From Solenopsis invicta (lineage: Eukaryota; Arthropoda; Insecta; Hymenoptera; Formicidae), in the NCBI RefSeq assembly GCF_016802725.1, contig NC_052677.1, forward strand, positions 12,697,306-12,761,305: a DNA stretch of 64,000 nucleotides, given 5' to 3'. Position 1 is the stretch's first letter; the number at the start of each line of letters is the position of its first letter. The position numbers and the translations under genes were made by a program. Positions 13,077-26,644 of this stretch are shown in pieces. The notes below the pieces were generated by a model, which was not told the origin of the DNA, made no database searches, and saw only the letters and a list, made by a program, of their open reading frames with translations.

Positions 13077-16000
13077 GGTCTAGGGAAAGGGGACCGAGGC
13101 AGAGGGCACTGGCACTCTATAAGAGGAGGAGCTCTCATTAAAAGTCGAGTATTAATATTTTAACGGATGCTCGTCACTTAAACTTCGTTGCGGTGCCCAA
13201 CCAATCTTTCGTCTCTCGCGGAAAATACCTTCGCAAACGCAGGCCTGAACTTTGTTTCTCGCGATAATTTCTAAGCTTTGCAGGTACTGTAAACTAAAAC
13301 GCAGACAAAAACGGACAGTCATTTTCTCGACGAAGCTGCTTCATTGGAGGCACAATTTTGCTCGTTTTTATTGAGTAGCACGTCGCAGTACAAAAAGCTC
13401 GGATTAATCTCAATAAAATCCAAACTTAAATTTGCAAAGCGAGAAGGGTGGGGCAGGGCGAGGGCGCGCTGGTTAGGAATGCTTAATATTTTACAGATTC
13501 TTCCTAGTCATCGGCCGTTGCATTTCGCTCGCTGTCTCACTTAAAAAGCGCCCGGTCGCAATGTTCTTTTACATATAGGATCATATACGTATACAGATAT
13601 TTCATTTGAGTAATGAAAAAGTTTCGACGAACACGGACGTTGCACATGACAGAGTTAATTGCTTGGATACCCGTTCCTCTTCTCGCGAAAGCGGCTTGCG
13701 CTTGTCCAACGTCCAGTTTCGAATAACACAGACCGCCATTCTTGCGGCGGTTGAGCGCCCCTGCACCCTCTCCATATTACATCCGGGATTAATATTAAAT
13801 TTCACACGATGATTGCAATTTCATTACCCTCCCACCAGCGGCTTGCCAGCTTCTTCTACTGTCGCCGTTCGTGCAGCCGTGTAATAAATTGCCCCCTTGC
13901 AAAAATCGCGATTCAAATTGCCGTACCTGAACCGGCCGGTGGGGCCCGCAGGTGTCTATTGTTGCCGGCAGGATAGCGAGCGGATAGTTCCGCCCGATAA
14001 GGATCTAAATGCAGTATCGAAATAACGAGACGACATAATCAAAGTGACGCAATCTAGCTGAAAGCTTCCGACACATGCGCGAGCGAACTTGAAAAGTCTA
14101 TGTGTACGTCCGTGTGAATAATCTTATAACTGTATATTACGTCGTAAAAAAGAAATACACAATATTATATTACTTCGGGTGTTACACGAAGGATGAGTCG
14201 TAATTTAAATTGTTACGCATTCCATTCTCGCTAATTTATCATGTGTTCAAAGTTTCGATGTAACGTGTATACACGTTGCGAAGAGCGGAATCGTATATAT
14301 AATATGTATATAACTGCGGGAAAAATGCTTTGATATATATCGCTAGTTATGATATTCCATTAGTATTTCACCCTCCCGCGCTTGATTCGACGCATCACGT
14401 TTTTTTTTTTTTTTTTTTTATATTTTAACTGTTTATCGCAAAATATCGAGGAATCCGGGGGGAAGCATTTCGCGCGTAATATAAACGAAATTAGCGCTCG
14501 TCGAAATTAAATGGGCCTTTAATTAAATATTTACGTACGTTCTTTCACATAAACCACCTACGTATCTTCTGTTTTTTAGCAAATATCGACTAATAAAGAG
14601 TACATAATTCCTCTAGCTCAATAAAAATTTTTATTTTCACGTGCAGATATTTATTGAGCAAACACGTAAATACATTCTTCGCATTTTTTAATAACAAAAA
14701 TATTTTTTTTATAAACTAGATAGTCTACCATATAGAAAATTAAATGACGTTTGAATTACATTTTTTTTTTGCGCGCTCGTAATTCGCGTAATAATCCTCG
14801 TGCTACACAAGTGTAAAAGTATTAAAAAAATAAAAAATACTAGCAACACATATTTTATTGACATTCTTTGTGATACTCACTCTGGCTCGCGGGATCCAGA
14901 TGATCCAGACGATCGAGCGGCACTGCCGAGTGATCCTGGTCTGTGCCTCACTCGCGGGCTGCTCTTTGACGAGTGCAACAAATATTAATAATTCAATACG
15001 ATCATGAGAAGGTAATCGAATAATTAAGGCTTTTCATGCTCTTTTATCTTCTCGGCTGTTTAAATATTACGATCTGCCTTTTAAACGTGCAAGCAGATCT
15101 ATCAAGAAAATGTTAGATCTTATATGATATTTGTTAAATTAGCCTTCTTATTGATGTGTCTCTTTTTTTTATTAATATCGTCACAGTGATTAATGATCCT
15201 ATGGATCAGACATCTCGAACTGTCTTGTGATGCATTCGGAAGGTGCTTTCGCGATCAAGTCCGGACATCACGTGCTTCGTCCTTGAGATAAATGAATTGT
15301 CTTTGACGATGCAAAGGATTTTACGCACACACCTCTCTGTGAAAAACACTCCTTCAGTTAATTGGATCCAGAGAGTCTGACATCAAAGTTTGTTTTTAAC
15401 GATCGCGGATCGAACCACCTCGTGGTCGTGCGACACTTTCACGTGACTCCACGTTGCCTGTTCGTGACTGAGATTCGTGAAGAAAGCGCACGTCTCGGAA
15501 GGATTTGAGATAGATTTCACCCTAGTAGCGCGCGCGCGCGCGGATCGAAGGAAACCTGCCTGGCAATTGTTAGTGTTGTTAGACCGAGAAAACAAAACGT
15601 GGCCGGCGCGTGCTGACAGAATTCGCGCCTGGTGCGGACGACCGTGCGGTCGGAGAGCCGCGAATCGACTGCGAGGAGCCGCGGTAGGTCAGCGAGGCGC
15701 CATCTAGCGAAATCCACTGGCAGACTGAAGGCTTTTTAGGCATTGGGGTGGTGGGGTAGGGACCACGATAAGTCGCCGGGATGTTCGAATGAGATGCCGA
15801 GGAGTTCCTCACGAATAGGCTCGTAATGGAAAAATGACTTGGAGAACGATAAATGCATTTGTGTAATAACGAAAAAAAGATAATATCTTTGCCTCTTAGG
15901 GATCAGTGATCCAACAAATACGGTAGATATTGATCGTCATCAAAACACCAAAATTACTTCATTCCTTGAAGACCGCCCAAGTTTACATCGAGATCAATTC

Positions 16001-16904
16001 AACGCAAAACGCTTCCTACAAAGTCATTCACTTACGCACAGAGTCTCTAAAAAAAAAAAACGGCAGATTTGCCGCGTAATGATGGCAGTCAGTGATTCAG
16101 CGGGATCAGTCATCGTCGACTCGCAACTTCATCGGGAATCTTCGTCAGAGTCGCAAGGACGTTGTCATTGCGTCCAGCTCGCCAAGGCAAGCGACGGGAC
16201 GAGACGCGATGAGTGACGTCATACAGATGCATTAATAGATTCCATCGTGGGTGCAGGAGCAGCAAGGAGGTGGAAGGGACGCGGGGGTGGATGGGACACG
16301 AGGCCAAGCAGGTGAACGAGGTCGCCAATCGCGGCCAACATCGCGGACGGTGTTCCGTCTCGCTCCTCCCTGCTTTGCCTCGCGGAGGTGTGGTTTGCAC
16401 CTGCGCTTGCGCCAGTCGCCCCGCCTCTCCGCACCTGCGGCTTTTCCTCGCTTCCGCGTATTCTTTCCGCGACAGGACATGCGGGAAAATGTTCTAAGGA
16501 GGCCCGACAAATGGACTTTGGAAAGTGGAACGGATCGGGCCAAGTCGACCCCCCGGCCGAAATCTCCCGATTTATTCACCAATAAAACTTGTAGAATATT
16601 GCGAACAGCCATAAAATTGGTACCGCAAAGATCGAGCAATGATAAAAAATATTTCTTTCGACTTAGGACCGAATGATTTAATTTACAATAGGTTCGATTA
16701 ACTCAAGGCTAAACCTTTCAGCTTCCAATTGTTTGCCGAGGTTCTCGACTGAGATTCATTAAAGTATTAAGAAATTGAACTAATCATTGCATTCGAACAC
16801 TGTGAAAAATGATTTAGGTAGATCAGCATTGTTGCATAAATGTAAGAAGTTTGTTTTATAAATATAAGAGCGCCCATGTATCTGTAACTTCTATACTTGC
16901 ACAG

Positions 16905-17014
16905 TGTCTTTCAACGACAAGCCACGTTGAAAAGATTGGCACAACAGGGAGAATTAATTAACCAGGAAGCCGCGTACGGTACTTTGATGTTCGACAGGCT
17001 TCCGGCGAGCCCAT
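16905..17014 (+). CDS. Weak candidate internal exon, unrecognised
   Basis: Bounded by acceptor-like cttgcacag and donor-like CAT|GTAAGG. The open frame reads through as FQRQATLKRLAQQGELINQE and on to FDRLPASP with balanced composition, unlike the low-complexity frames nearby. No family recognised and no partner exons found; likely chance, recorded because both splice signals and frame agree. Confidence 0.15.
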
Positions 17015-19038
17015 GTAAGGTCCAAGGTAATCGACTTTGCCCGTTTGAGTTGTGGCCAACCTCTCGCAGTAGTAGATTATCTGTATAATCCTTCTGGAAA
17101 GCTCATCTCATGTATTGTTACTTACAATCGTAGGTATTTACTTTTAGTTTATTCGCATGCTAATGATAATTCGCGTTGTCATGGAACGCGACAAGTTAAC
17201 ATTAATTTTCGTTATCAAATAATGTATGAGAATTTTTCTTCTGTTTTTTTTTTTTTTAGAAGTTGATTTTTCTACCGATTACGATCGCGCTAAACAGCGT
17301 CGCGTGTGCCGTTAAGTGCTCGATTGGAACGATTACGTCCGATATGTTCGACAAGGGTGTATGGCTCTATCACCCCATTTATTTTATTAATCCTACGCGG
17401 AAACGTGCGCAAGAAGGCGGGTGTAAAAGCGACTGAGAGAAAAAGAGAGGGGGGGGGGGGGCAATGTCACTTAATGGCACGCGACAATGCATCAAAGATC
17501 TAATCTCTTACTTTTATCCGTGGACAGCTTTTGCATGCAAACGCCGCGTCGCTCGCGCGAAATGTATGACGGCGATCGTCGCTGTTACGAGGAACAGCGT
17601 TAAGATATATCCGTTTTTCTCTCTTTTTTTTTTTTTTTCTGAAAATAAATTCGCTCGCGAATACGATAAATGCAGATGAGGATCGGAGAAAAAAAAGTGG
17701 CGACTAACGGAAGTAGCGCACGAAAAGTTGAACTCTTTCGTTTAAGCTCTCCGGAATGCGCGCGGGAGGGAGAGATTGGACGGGGCGGCTCTCAAGGTAA
17801 ACCGGCAAAAAGCGAGAGACGGCGAGAGAAATCCTGAGCGGAGGGATTAAAATTCGCGCCGTTGCGGGACCGTTGATGTCGGGCGCGAAGAAAGTCGTGG
17901 CGGCGCGATTTTAGACCATTGAAAAATCGCGGAAAAACCGAATCCGGAGCGTCCGCACGGCGCGGCGGCGGTGGCCGGATGAGAGGCAGGAGAGAAAGAG
18001 AGGTTGGCACCACGATCGGGGGCACACCATCGTGTCGTCCCAAAGTCGCCGAGGGAAAGAACAATGGCGGATATATAACGAGGAGAGGCGAAATAACACG
18101 CGGAAAACTCTCCCCGGCGGAAATCCGGCTTTCCTCCGGGGGACGAAATAATTACCCCGTGCAAATATTCGTAGGCGCGCTTACGTAGGGTATCCCTCTT
18201 CCCGCCGCTCTCCCTGTTCCTAGCAACCCTCTTTCCTCCCCCTCCTCGCCCCCTCTCACTTCCAGCAAACTGGCTTGGTCAAGATTTACATAAGAATAAC
18301 CTGGAACAACAATCCCTCGAACAATTACCTCCGTATTTAGCTGGCCATCGTTCCCCTCCGCGCGACACGCGGTCGGTGTATTATTCTAATAAGCCGAGCC
18401 GTTCAACAATGATATCCAGCACGTGGAATAGGGGATAGGATAGCGGCGTTATTTTTCGAACCAGCGCACGACCCAGTCGCCGCTTTACTTTACTTAAGCC
18501 GTGCCAGCTTCTTCAGAATGCCACTATCAAATGGGAATGATAAATAGTCTTACGTGCGCGCATATTTTTTTAAACGACACGGTGCTTTCGTTGAATGCGA
18601 CATGATTTATAAAACGGAATTATTATCGGTCGATGGGATGTCACATGTCCAACGTGTTACGCGCATAATTGTTGTTAGAGATTAATCACACGGAGTTATG
18701 TATAATTCCAACATTTTTCTCGAGAAAAACTCTATTAATTCAAGGTCCGGCTCCTTTTCCTTTGCCAGCGGAAGTGCGAGCGAGCGACAGAGCCATTAAT
18801 TATCGTATCGTGACGTCTGATGGGCGGAAAGACGTGCGTTTCCGCGGTACGTCGCATTTACGTGTTGAATAAATTAATTGCGATTCCCTTTGGAATCGCG
18901 TCGCCGCCGTGAAACGCGCGACGTCAACATTCGGGAGGCAGTATTTCGGTGTGGCGCACGCGAAATATGCACCGAATAAAGAAAAATTGAGCGGGATATA
19001 TCGCAAAAAACGCCAGAGGGTCTCACTTTGATGAGCGT

Positions 19039-19085
19039 GCGGCGCGGCGCGGCGCGGCGCGACGCGCCGCGGCGCATCGCGCGTC
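19039..19085. repeat. GGCGC tandem tract
   Basis: Several GGCGC pentamers followed by CGCGCCGCGGCGC; strongly GC and self-complementary. Confidence 0.8.
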
Positions 19086-19789
19086 GTCGCCGAAGGCTGG
19101 GTGATGCGAGCAAACTCGCGCGGTGTTATATTTCAAGCACGTTTGTACCGACTTTGATTATCCGCGATTCGACCGGCCGTCAGTAACGCGTGGCCTAACG
19201 AACGATCTGTCTGATGCGATTGATCGGGTTATCGAATCATTTTCCGTATTCCTCTGCGCGCACCATTTTTCGCACGCCATAAAGCTGCCCACTTTGGGAA
19301 CCGGCGTTGACCCTTCCGAATTGTCATGTTCATTAAATTTATATCAAATCGATCTCGAGGCTATTTTTCTTTCTTTTTTTTTTATTTATGCAAAAGGACG
19401 AGACGATTTGAATATTGTTTCATGATCTTGTCGCGTATTAGATTCACGATGCGCCAGATTTTAGTACGGTACATTCTATTTATATTTTAAGAACTCTGTT
19501 TGAACAAAAAATTTTCAATCGAGTTTACCACGTACTATTTATTTTTGCGAGGTTTTATTATTGAGAAAGCGTCTTGACATTTTGCCCGATTGATGGAAAT
19601 TCTTTTAAAAACAGAGAGCGAAATTCGCATTGACATGTTAAATCACGGTAAATCACACGGAAAGGTTTTGTCTCCATTGCGCGAGTACCAAATATCGGTT
19701 TCATTTGCATCTCCCTGTACGGCTGTATTTTCTGTGTCAACCATATAGATTTCCCAATTTGGCAGAAATCTGTGCACACCGGGCACGTC

Positions 19790-19792
<3 letters not shown>

Positions 19793-19841
<49 letters not shown>
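19793..19841. repeat. TA microsatellite
   Basis: About 49 bp of alternating TA. Confidence 0.95.
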
Positions 19842-19844
<3 letters not shown>

Positions 19845-20623
19845 AAAACCCTCAAGTGCCGCGCTGTATCTCCGAATAATTAGTACAGCACTGTTGAAGT
19901 TGGATTACGTTGATTAATTACGACGCACAAAAGTCATTTTCCACTTTGAGCTAATTATTCCACTCGCATTTCTCTCGCTGCACGTTATTTTGCCAATGTT
20001 CGCGAAATGTTTGGCGAAATTATCGTATCTACTTGCGGCCAGGGATATTTTGAAAAATCATTTTCCCTAATAAAAATTCAGTACGCTCCAACGTAGCGCA
20101 TTAAAAAAAAAAGAAAAGAAAAGAAAAAAAGAAGCATTAATACTAATGCTTTATAGAATTTCGCGGATATCTTGCAGAACCTGAAAAGTGCTTCTATCCC
20201 CGCTCACGGTGCATTAAGCGTTCTCCAAATCTCGGCAAATCTCAAAGCGAGAACTAAGCCGATAGTCTCTGTCGGCTCTTCTTTCGCGGAACGACGGAAC
20301 AATAGAGTCTACCTGTGTTATGTCCGAGCTCTCGGCTACGGGAATTAAAACCAAGTAAAATCCTCCCTCCGCTTTTTGTTCCTACTTACGTTCCCTTCGC
20401 GTTCGCCCACACGCACGTATTTATTCACAGTAATCGTACGCCGCTAATCATATGCTTTTGTTAACGGCACGTTTCGCGGCTGTATTTTCGGCCAAAAAAA
20501 ATCATCTCGCTAGCGATGATAATCATCTGCTGAAAAAAAAAATAATAATAATCGTGTTGCGCGTCGATGAAATATAAGAATACATATACAGTCAACATGC
20601 GCGAAACACGAAGATAACGGCAG

Positions 20624-20641
20624 CGCACGCGCGCGCGCACA

Positions 20642-20672
<31 letters not shown>

Positions 20673-20675
20673 GCA
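20624..20675. repeat. CA/GC alternating purine-pyrimidine tract
   Basis: (GC)n-(CA)n-(GC)n, about 50 bp of strict alternation, the composition most prone to left-handed Z-DNA. Confidence 0.85.
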
Positions 20676-22276
20676 CCAGGCACACGCACGCAGCAAATCT
20701 AGCCGATGTGAATCGAGATCAAAACAACTCGACGGTGTCGTCGGGGGAACATTTTTGTAGTTAAATAACTGAGCCGCTCTCACCGTTGCCTTCCGCTTTA
20801 CCCCGCGGGATGTTCCGCTTACACATGAGAAGAAAGAGGATAAGAGAGAAAGAGGAGCGCGAGTGAGACAAAAAAGGGTCCGTGAGTATAGATTCGACGT
20901 GCACGCGAGCGAGTTTTTTAATCTTTCAATGGGCCTCCTATGCTCTGGAAAGCTCCGCTCTTCCTATCCGCCCCGCCATCAGCCCTAGCCACTCGATTCT
21001 GCAAACCCCTCTCAAACCTTCATCCCACTTCAACCCTACCACCCGCTGCCCGCTCGACTGCCTGTCTCTCGATATATTTACATATTTTCGTGATATTTCG
21101 CGACGTTAATCCCTGAGCCTTCCTATCCCACCCCTGCCCCTTTCCCACCCCTTTGCTCCAGCGAGCGCGAATTAAATGTGAAAACTCGCCTCCGGCTATT
21201 TTCTCTCTCTTTCGCGCTTTCTCTCGCCCGCTCTCTCCAACGAAGCTTTATTGTCAAATTCGCGCTCGGCTACGGCTACGGCTTCCTCTCACTCACTCGG
21301 CGATTTTCTCTCGATGTTTTTTTTGTTTTTTTTTTTTTGTCGTCAATGCTCGGTTGTCGTTGTTATTGTGTGTCGTTGCGCCGAGTCGAACCGCTTTTTC
21401 GGCTCGGCGAGATCAACGCGCAGCGTAAGGAGGGCAATTCGACGACGCCAGGGTTCTTCTGATAGCCGCCGACTGCTACGACACGGACGGACGGCGGCGC
21501 GGCGCGGCGCGGCGCTTGCTCGATCGAGTATATTCGGTCGTTGAAATTTTTAGGGAATGCAAACGCGAGGCGAGAGGACCCCGAAGGGATTCAAAGGCGC
21601 GGAAATTGTGTCAGCTGTTATGAAATATGCAGGCGCGCGGCGCTGCTCGGCTGATCCGTCGTTTTACCTTCGTATGGGTGAAAGCAACAGGGGGGCTGAT
21701 ACCGCAAGCCGAAGAACATCTTCATAGCCGGAACTCACGTCAGATTCCTTACATGAAGCATGAGCTCCCACTGGGACTGGCTGAGGTACCACACAAGTAC
21801 GTGAGATATACGCACCAGCCGGAGTAGCGCAAAAAATAAACTTGCGGAAATTTATATTTTAACGCGTTGACGTAGGTACACGTGCAAACGTTGAAGTTAC
21901 GATGCGTCTTGTGTCCACGTGAGATGTCCATTTGGCGATTTATCTGGCCTCGGATATTAAAAACACCGTGCGTAATGCCGCAAATCGATCTTGACGACGG
22001 TCAATCGCGATGGGACTCCGCGCACTAATTTTTCGGAATGTCCGAGAGCCATTGGACGAAAGCCGGCAATCCGTCAAGCGATCCGTCTAGCTCTCTCTCT
22101 CTCCCTCTCCGAGAGAGGATCTGATACGGGGAGGGTTTCAAGGGGCGCGCGCGGTCAAAGAGCGATTTTGAAGGGGTTGCCGCGAAAGATCCAGTCGGGA
22201 CGCAATCCCGCAAACACGGGAGCGAAATCGATTCTCTCTCGAAGCGAACAATCCGTAGGAGGTCCCTCTCACTCTT

Positions 22277-22279
<3 letters not shown>

Positions 22280-22310
<31 letters not shown>
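22280..22310. repeat. CT microsatellite
   Basis: Perfect CT run of about 30 bp. Confidence 0.9.
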
Positions 22311-22313
<3 letters not shown>

Positions 22314-22565
22314 ACGCTCGATTTACGAGCGATTCAACGACACCGGGGAGACGAACGAGCAGGACAACGAGATAAGATTAGACATGGTACGAAAGCCATC
22401 CTGCTTCCCAACGAGCTTCACTCTCCTGCAGTAATCGTACTAGACATGACCAGTGAAACATTGAACTCAATTATTTTGAACCCCTTGAAGTTGTTTTTAC
22501 AAAAATTTAAATTGCGAAACGGTGATTTTAAATATAAGTATGCATTAAAAGGAGTGTAGTAATAA

Positions 22566-23069
22566 CAGGGTTGGGTAGTAACCAGTTAAAGAATTACAAG
22601 TTAATAACTTTTAACTTAACTTGGTTAATTTTTAATGATTTAATTTTTAACTTTAACTAGTTATTTTTGAAACGCATTAACTTTAATTTATTAACTTTCT
22701 TCCCAAGTTAAAAATTTATCTATGCATAAGAGAAAATTATAAAACAAAAATACATTTCCATATGAGAAATAAGATTTCTTTGCTATATTACACGAACTTA
22801 ATTTACAAATAAAATATTAAGCTTGTTTGACGATCCATATTATAATTGCTAATTTAACTTAAAAAAAAATTACAATTTTGTAACTTAATATGAATAATAT
22901 TTATCGAAATTAATTTCTAATTTAATTCAAGTTAATTTACTTTTAACGTAACTTTTAACTGATTTTTTGTTCATCTAACTTCTAACGTGACTTAACGTAA
23001 ATTAATTTTATAGATCATTAACTTTAATTTAATTTAGTTAAAAAAAATGTATTAACTTACCCAATCCTG
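22566..23069 (+). mobile_element. AT-rich hAT-like MITE, CAGGGTTGGG ends, full-length copy
   Basis: 504 bp, starting CAGGGTTGGGTAGTAA and ending in CCCAATCCTG, whose complement CAGGATTGGG matches the start. The interior is composed of TTAACTT/AAGTTAA words and has no coding capacity. Possible 7-8 bp target duplication (GTAATAA / GTAACAA, one mismatch). CAGGG termini and 8-bp duplications are typical of hAT elements; the assignment is inference. Confidence 0.75.
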
Positions 23070-23094
23070 GGTAACAATACTGAAGCCTAAATGA

Positions 23095-23285
23095 TAGTTA
23101 CTTTAATGAAATAGCTTCGATTAAATATTCAGTTAATACAGCCAAATATTTAGTAATATTTAATGGCCGATCGGTTATTATCTATTAATATAATTACTAA
23201 ATATTACTAATATTATTTGGTTACATTAATCAAACATTCAATTGAAATTATTTCATCAGAAAGCTCGGCTGTTATTACCAAACTC
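23095..23285. repeat. Imperfect foldback, AT-rich
   Basis: Left TTTAATGAAATAGCTTC...CCAAATATTTAGTAATATTTAA and the complement of the right part (GATGAAATAATTTCAATTG...CCAAATAATATTAGTAATATTT) align with scattered mismatches. Probably a decayed palindromic MITE just beside the hAT-like copy. Confidence 0.5.
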
Positions 23286-23926
23286 TTTGTGTATAACGAT
23301 TGCGCTCTTGATTACAGTTTTCAACAATCGAGTCTTGTAAAATGCAACCGTAACTCGCGCGATTAAGGCATCAAAGTTGCTGGACACTGTCTATTTTTGA
23401 AACAAGCTGAAACAGTTTATTAGCGAGCCAAACCATCGAATTACATTGCAAATTGCATGATTAAATTGTTGGAGAGCGTGTCGTTCTATCTGCGCGCGTG
23501 GTTAATCGTGCGCTTTATGGGGACGATCGCGAGGGGCCGATCGTCGCGGCGGAAACCGCTTCCTCTTTAGCGTCGCCCGCGATACGATCTCGGCGCGCCG
23601 CACTCACGAGGATCTAATACGGTCGGAGTCCCTAATCTGATCCCGGAGAACGCCAGGAACGAAACCGTTCGCAGTTATTACGCGTGACTACGTCCTCGAT
23701 AGGGGATATATACACCCACACGAGTATCGTTATGGATACAAACATGGATGATAGTTCGAGGAGAGAGAGATCGGGATCGTCCCTCCGGGCGCCAGAGTTG
23801 CACTGGCGAGGGGGAGGACGCGAAGGAAGGACGCTTATTCCGTAAGCGCAATTTCTCACACGAGCTCGAACCTCTATTCTATTACGCACACAAACGTACG
23901 CCTACACCGATTATCGACGATATGCG

Positions 23927-23928
<2 letters not shown>

Positions 23929-23958
<30 letters not shown>
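23929..23958. repeat. CT microsatellite
   Basis: Perfect CT run of about 30 bp. Confidence 0.9.
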
Positions 23959-23961
<3 letters not shown>

Positions 23962-24862
23962 ATCTCTCGGTATCCCTGCGAAGATGCATCTCGCGCGATT
24001 GGTCGTTCGTACCACGAACGATTGTCAGTCTGCGGGAATGCGGTTGCGATTTATGGTCAAATGACAGCGAGCGAATGATTTAGGCCCCGGACGATTGACT
24101 TACAAGAACTATTCGTTTGACACGAGCGATGTTTCTCGCCAGAACGTAGAACGTAGAATGCGGGATGTAAGAGTTTAAGCTTTTCGCGGGGCGTGCGGGA
24201 ATCGCGCTTTCCCTTCCCCCTCCCCCTCTCTCAAGTTTTGAATTATAGTTGCAATAATAGTTCGGATAGAGTCATCAATCGAAAGAGGAAGAAGGTTGCG
24301 GAGGTAGAGATGCGGCAGGAGATGCGTCTGTCGCCGGTACTTCGGTACTGTCGGTGGTCCAAGGTTGTTGCAATGCGCGCACGAGGTGGTATATACGCGA
24401 GGAAGGCATAAACCGAGACAATAGCCGCCTCGGGGTATTCGAGATGACCGCCATTAGAGGAACGCGTTTCCCATCCCCTTGACTCTCCTGTTCGCTCCTT
24501 GCCGGGCGCGCAGGGCTCGCCGGTCCGAACGACAAACTCCGCAACGGCGAAATTTCACGCGCGCGCCCGGCATTATGCACCTGCGAGAGAAAAGCCAACC
24601 GGCAGCTAATCGCGTTACCCCATTACGGTCCCACGCCGGCATGTTCGGGAGACGCCGGCGACTACGGGGGAAGCTCCTGTGATCAGCTTAGCGTGTCGCG
24701 TGCGCGCGGAAATTCGGAAGGCACCGATTAAGCCTTCGGCGATCGCGCGGAGACCGACCGACCTTAAGGCGGGGGGAGGAGTTCTCGACGTTCTGGCTGA
24801 ATTTGATTCACTCTTTGGCACGAATCGGGAACGGCAAACGACGGTGTCTACGATCTACGATC

Positions 24863-24884
24863 GAGAGAGAGAGAGAGAGAGAGG
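24863..24884. repeat. GA microsatellite
   Basis: Perfect GA run of about 22 bp. Confidence 0.85.
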
Positions 24885-26143
24885 GAGCCTGGCGCGTGGA
24901 AATCCTGGCGTCGAGCGCAACTTGCAGATATCCGCGGTAATATCGGAATCGGAATCTGGAATTTCCAGCGGGAAGTTTGCGCTGGACTACGAGCATTATT
25001 CTCACGCGCGATAATCGCGAGCTTTGCAACGAGGAAGGCGACGTAGCGGAGACGGTGGGCGAGAGAGAAAGAGAGAGATTTCCGAGGTATTCGAGGCGCG
25101 AACGATAAAGGAGGAGTTTCGGGCCGAAGCCGGAGGGCAAGGGAGGTTTCCGCGCGAGAATATATGGAAGGAAAGGAGGGGGAGGGGGGGAGAGAGAGAG
25201 GGTGGCGTACGTGGTCTCTACGAGTGAGTAATAAGCACCTGCCCGCCTTGGAACCAGCGACTTGATTCATTTCGCGGTAAGTACAGAGCGCGCCGGACGC
25301 CCAGGCCCGCAAACGCCTTAGGCCGAGTTCACCGAGACCTTCCTGTTCTTCTTCTTGTCCGCCTGCCCATAATACCTACGCATTCCCGATCTGACAGGCC
25401 CACGTTTTCTTCGCTTGCGATTTCGTCTCAGTTCCCTCAGTTCCCGCTCGCGCGCGCGCGCGCCTTTCTTGCCTACGACGTCAACATCATCTCTTTGGTT
25501 CTGCACTTCTCGAAACAAAGCGAATAAGTAGAATGTCTGAAGTTGGAAATATCGCGGGGAATAAGACGAGATAAAGATCGCACTTGTACAACGATCGTGC
25601 TCTTAGTATTATATATAAAAAGTTTGTAAATGATAAAAAAAAGAAACATACTGTGCATGGGTATTTCTGGGAGGAGAGTTTGAGGGAATTCAAACTCCTC
25701 CTGTGTGCCTTTTGAAATTTTAAAAATTACTTTTGCAACACAGAGAGAAGATTATCTGGATGACATTGCTCTTATGTCGATTTGCAAAGGTATTACTGTG
25801 AATCTTGAAAAAGAATGTATGTGTATGTTAAATCGTTTAGAGAAAAAAGAATCATAATTCTTTAATTTTGTAAATTTTATTATTTTTTTACTTTAGTTAT
25901 CGTTTCTCCTTTTCTCTTTCTTTAATTTTAGTTCAATATCATATTCTTAATGATACTTAGCAATAGTTCTCGTCCACAGGACGCTTTTCTATATTCTTTT
26001 TTTTTTTTCTTAGGAAAATGATCATTTTGTTTGTAATAGCATTGTAATACCAATAGAAATACTAAAGAACACATTTCTTCTTTAATAACTGTATTTTACT
26101 TATATTTTCTTTAAGAAGAAATAACAGTTATTTTTACAAAATC

Positions 26144-26388
26144 TACTCTCTAAATTGAAATCGGTGTATTATTCACCGAAAGGCAGTGAATAATCTGTTT
26201 TTAGTAATATACTTACAATCAGAACTATTTCAGTGATACATGCATTGTTTTGTAGTGACAATACACTGATTCGGTGAGCCAGAGTATCCCCTTAATCAGA
26301 GTCACTGAAAGATAATGAATAGTCACTGATGACACAGTTATAAGCACTGCAAATCAGTAAGACTCCACTGATTCAGATTTAGAGAGTA
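26144..26388 (+). mobile_element. MITE, family with CTCTCTAAAT ends, copy 1
   Basis: Non-autonomous DNA transposon of 245 bp. The terminal inverted repeat starts (T)ACTCTCTAAAT and continues imperfectly into a TGAATCAGTG-like block, seen at both ends. The interior has repeated CAGTGA/TCACTG words. No open frame. The flanks read as TA duplications, suggesting a Tc1/mariner-like origin, but the second copy does not confirm this. Confidence 0.8.
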
Positions 26389-26644
26389 TAATTTTTTTTT
26401 TTATTTTTTTATTTAAAGTTAGGAACGAGGATACATTTCAAGTTCTAAAATAATCCAAAAATCAATTATTATTTACGTGATAACCAAATTGAAACTTCCC
26501 TTCTACTCTTACCTGAAAAAATTCTAGGTACATCCATGTTTATATGGATGCTGGAAGCGTCCTCGCGTACATAAAAACCGCGCGACAGCTTAGCGAGATG
26601 GTTCGGCAACTCAGTTGTAGCGTAGCATAAAGACAGCCACCATA

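Larger units (their letters stand above)
10586..16000. other. Intergenic block without supported genes
   Basis: Holds a GC-rich CGACG/GCGC tract at 10879-10970, a 9-bp inverted repeat around an AP-1-like TGACTCA at 11035-11073, a 15-bp tandem duplication at 12281-12310, a GA tract at 13054-13076 and a long T run at 14400-14419. Stretches at 12100-12700 and 14100-15200 are AT-rich. Nothing codes convincingly. Confidence 0.55.
17014..22560. other. Intergenic block without supported genes
   Basis: Contains a G homopolymer near 17451-17461, a small perfect hairpin at 18880-18899, a GGCGC tandem tract at 19039-19085 and another at 21493-21515. It also has a 49-bp TA microsatellite at 19793-19841, a mixed CA/GC alternating tract at 20624-20675 and a CT tract at 22280-22310. 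No gene seen. Confidence 0.55.
23290..26140. other. Intergenic block without supported genes
   Basis: The GC-rich left part has CT (23929-23958) and GA (24863-24884) microsatellites. From about 25,550 the DNA becomes AT-rich and leads into a MITE at 26144. A small inverted repeat with GAGTTTGA arms lies near 25676-25695. No coding or RNA gene was recognised. Confidence 0.5.

Noticed and set aside
15395..15450. tRNA B-box-like GGTTCGATCC on the minus strand
   Set aside because: No A box, no cloverleaf, no acceptor stem pairing.
21991..22434. 147-codon open frame
   Set aside because: Half of it is the translation of CT microsatellites.
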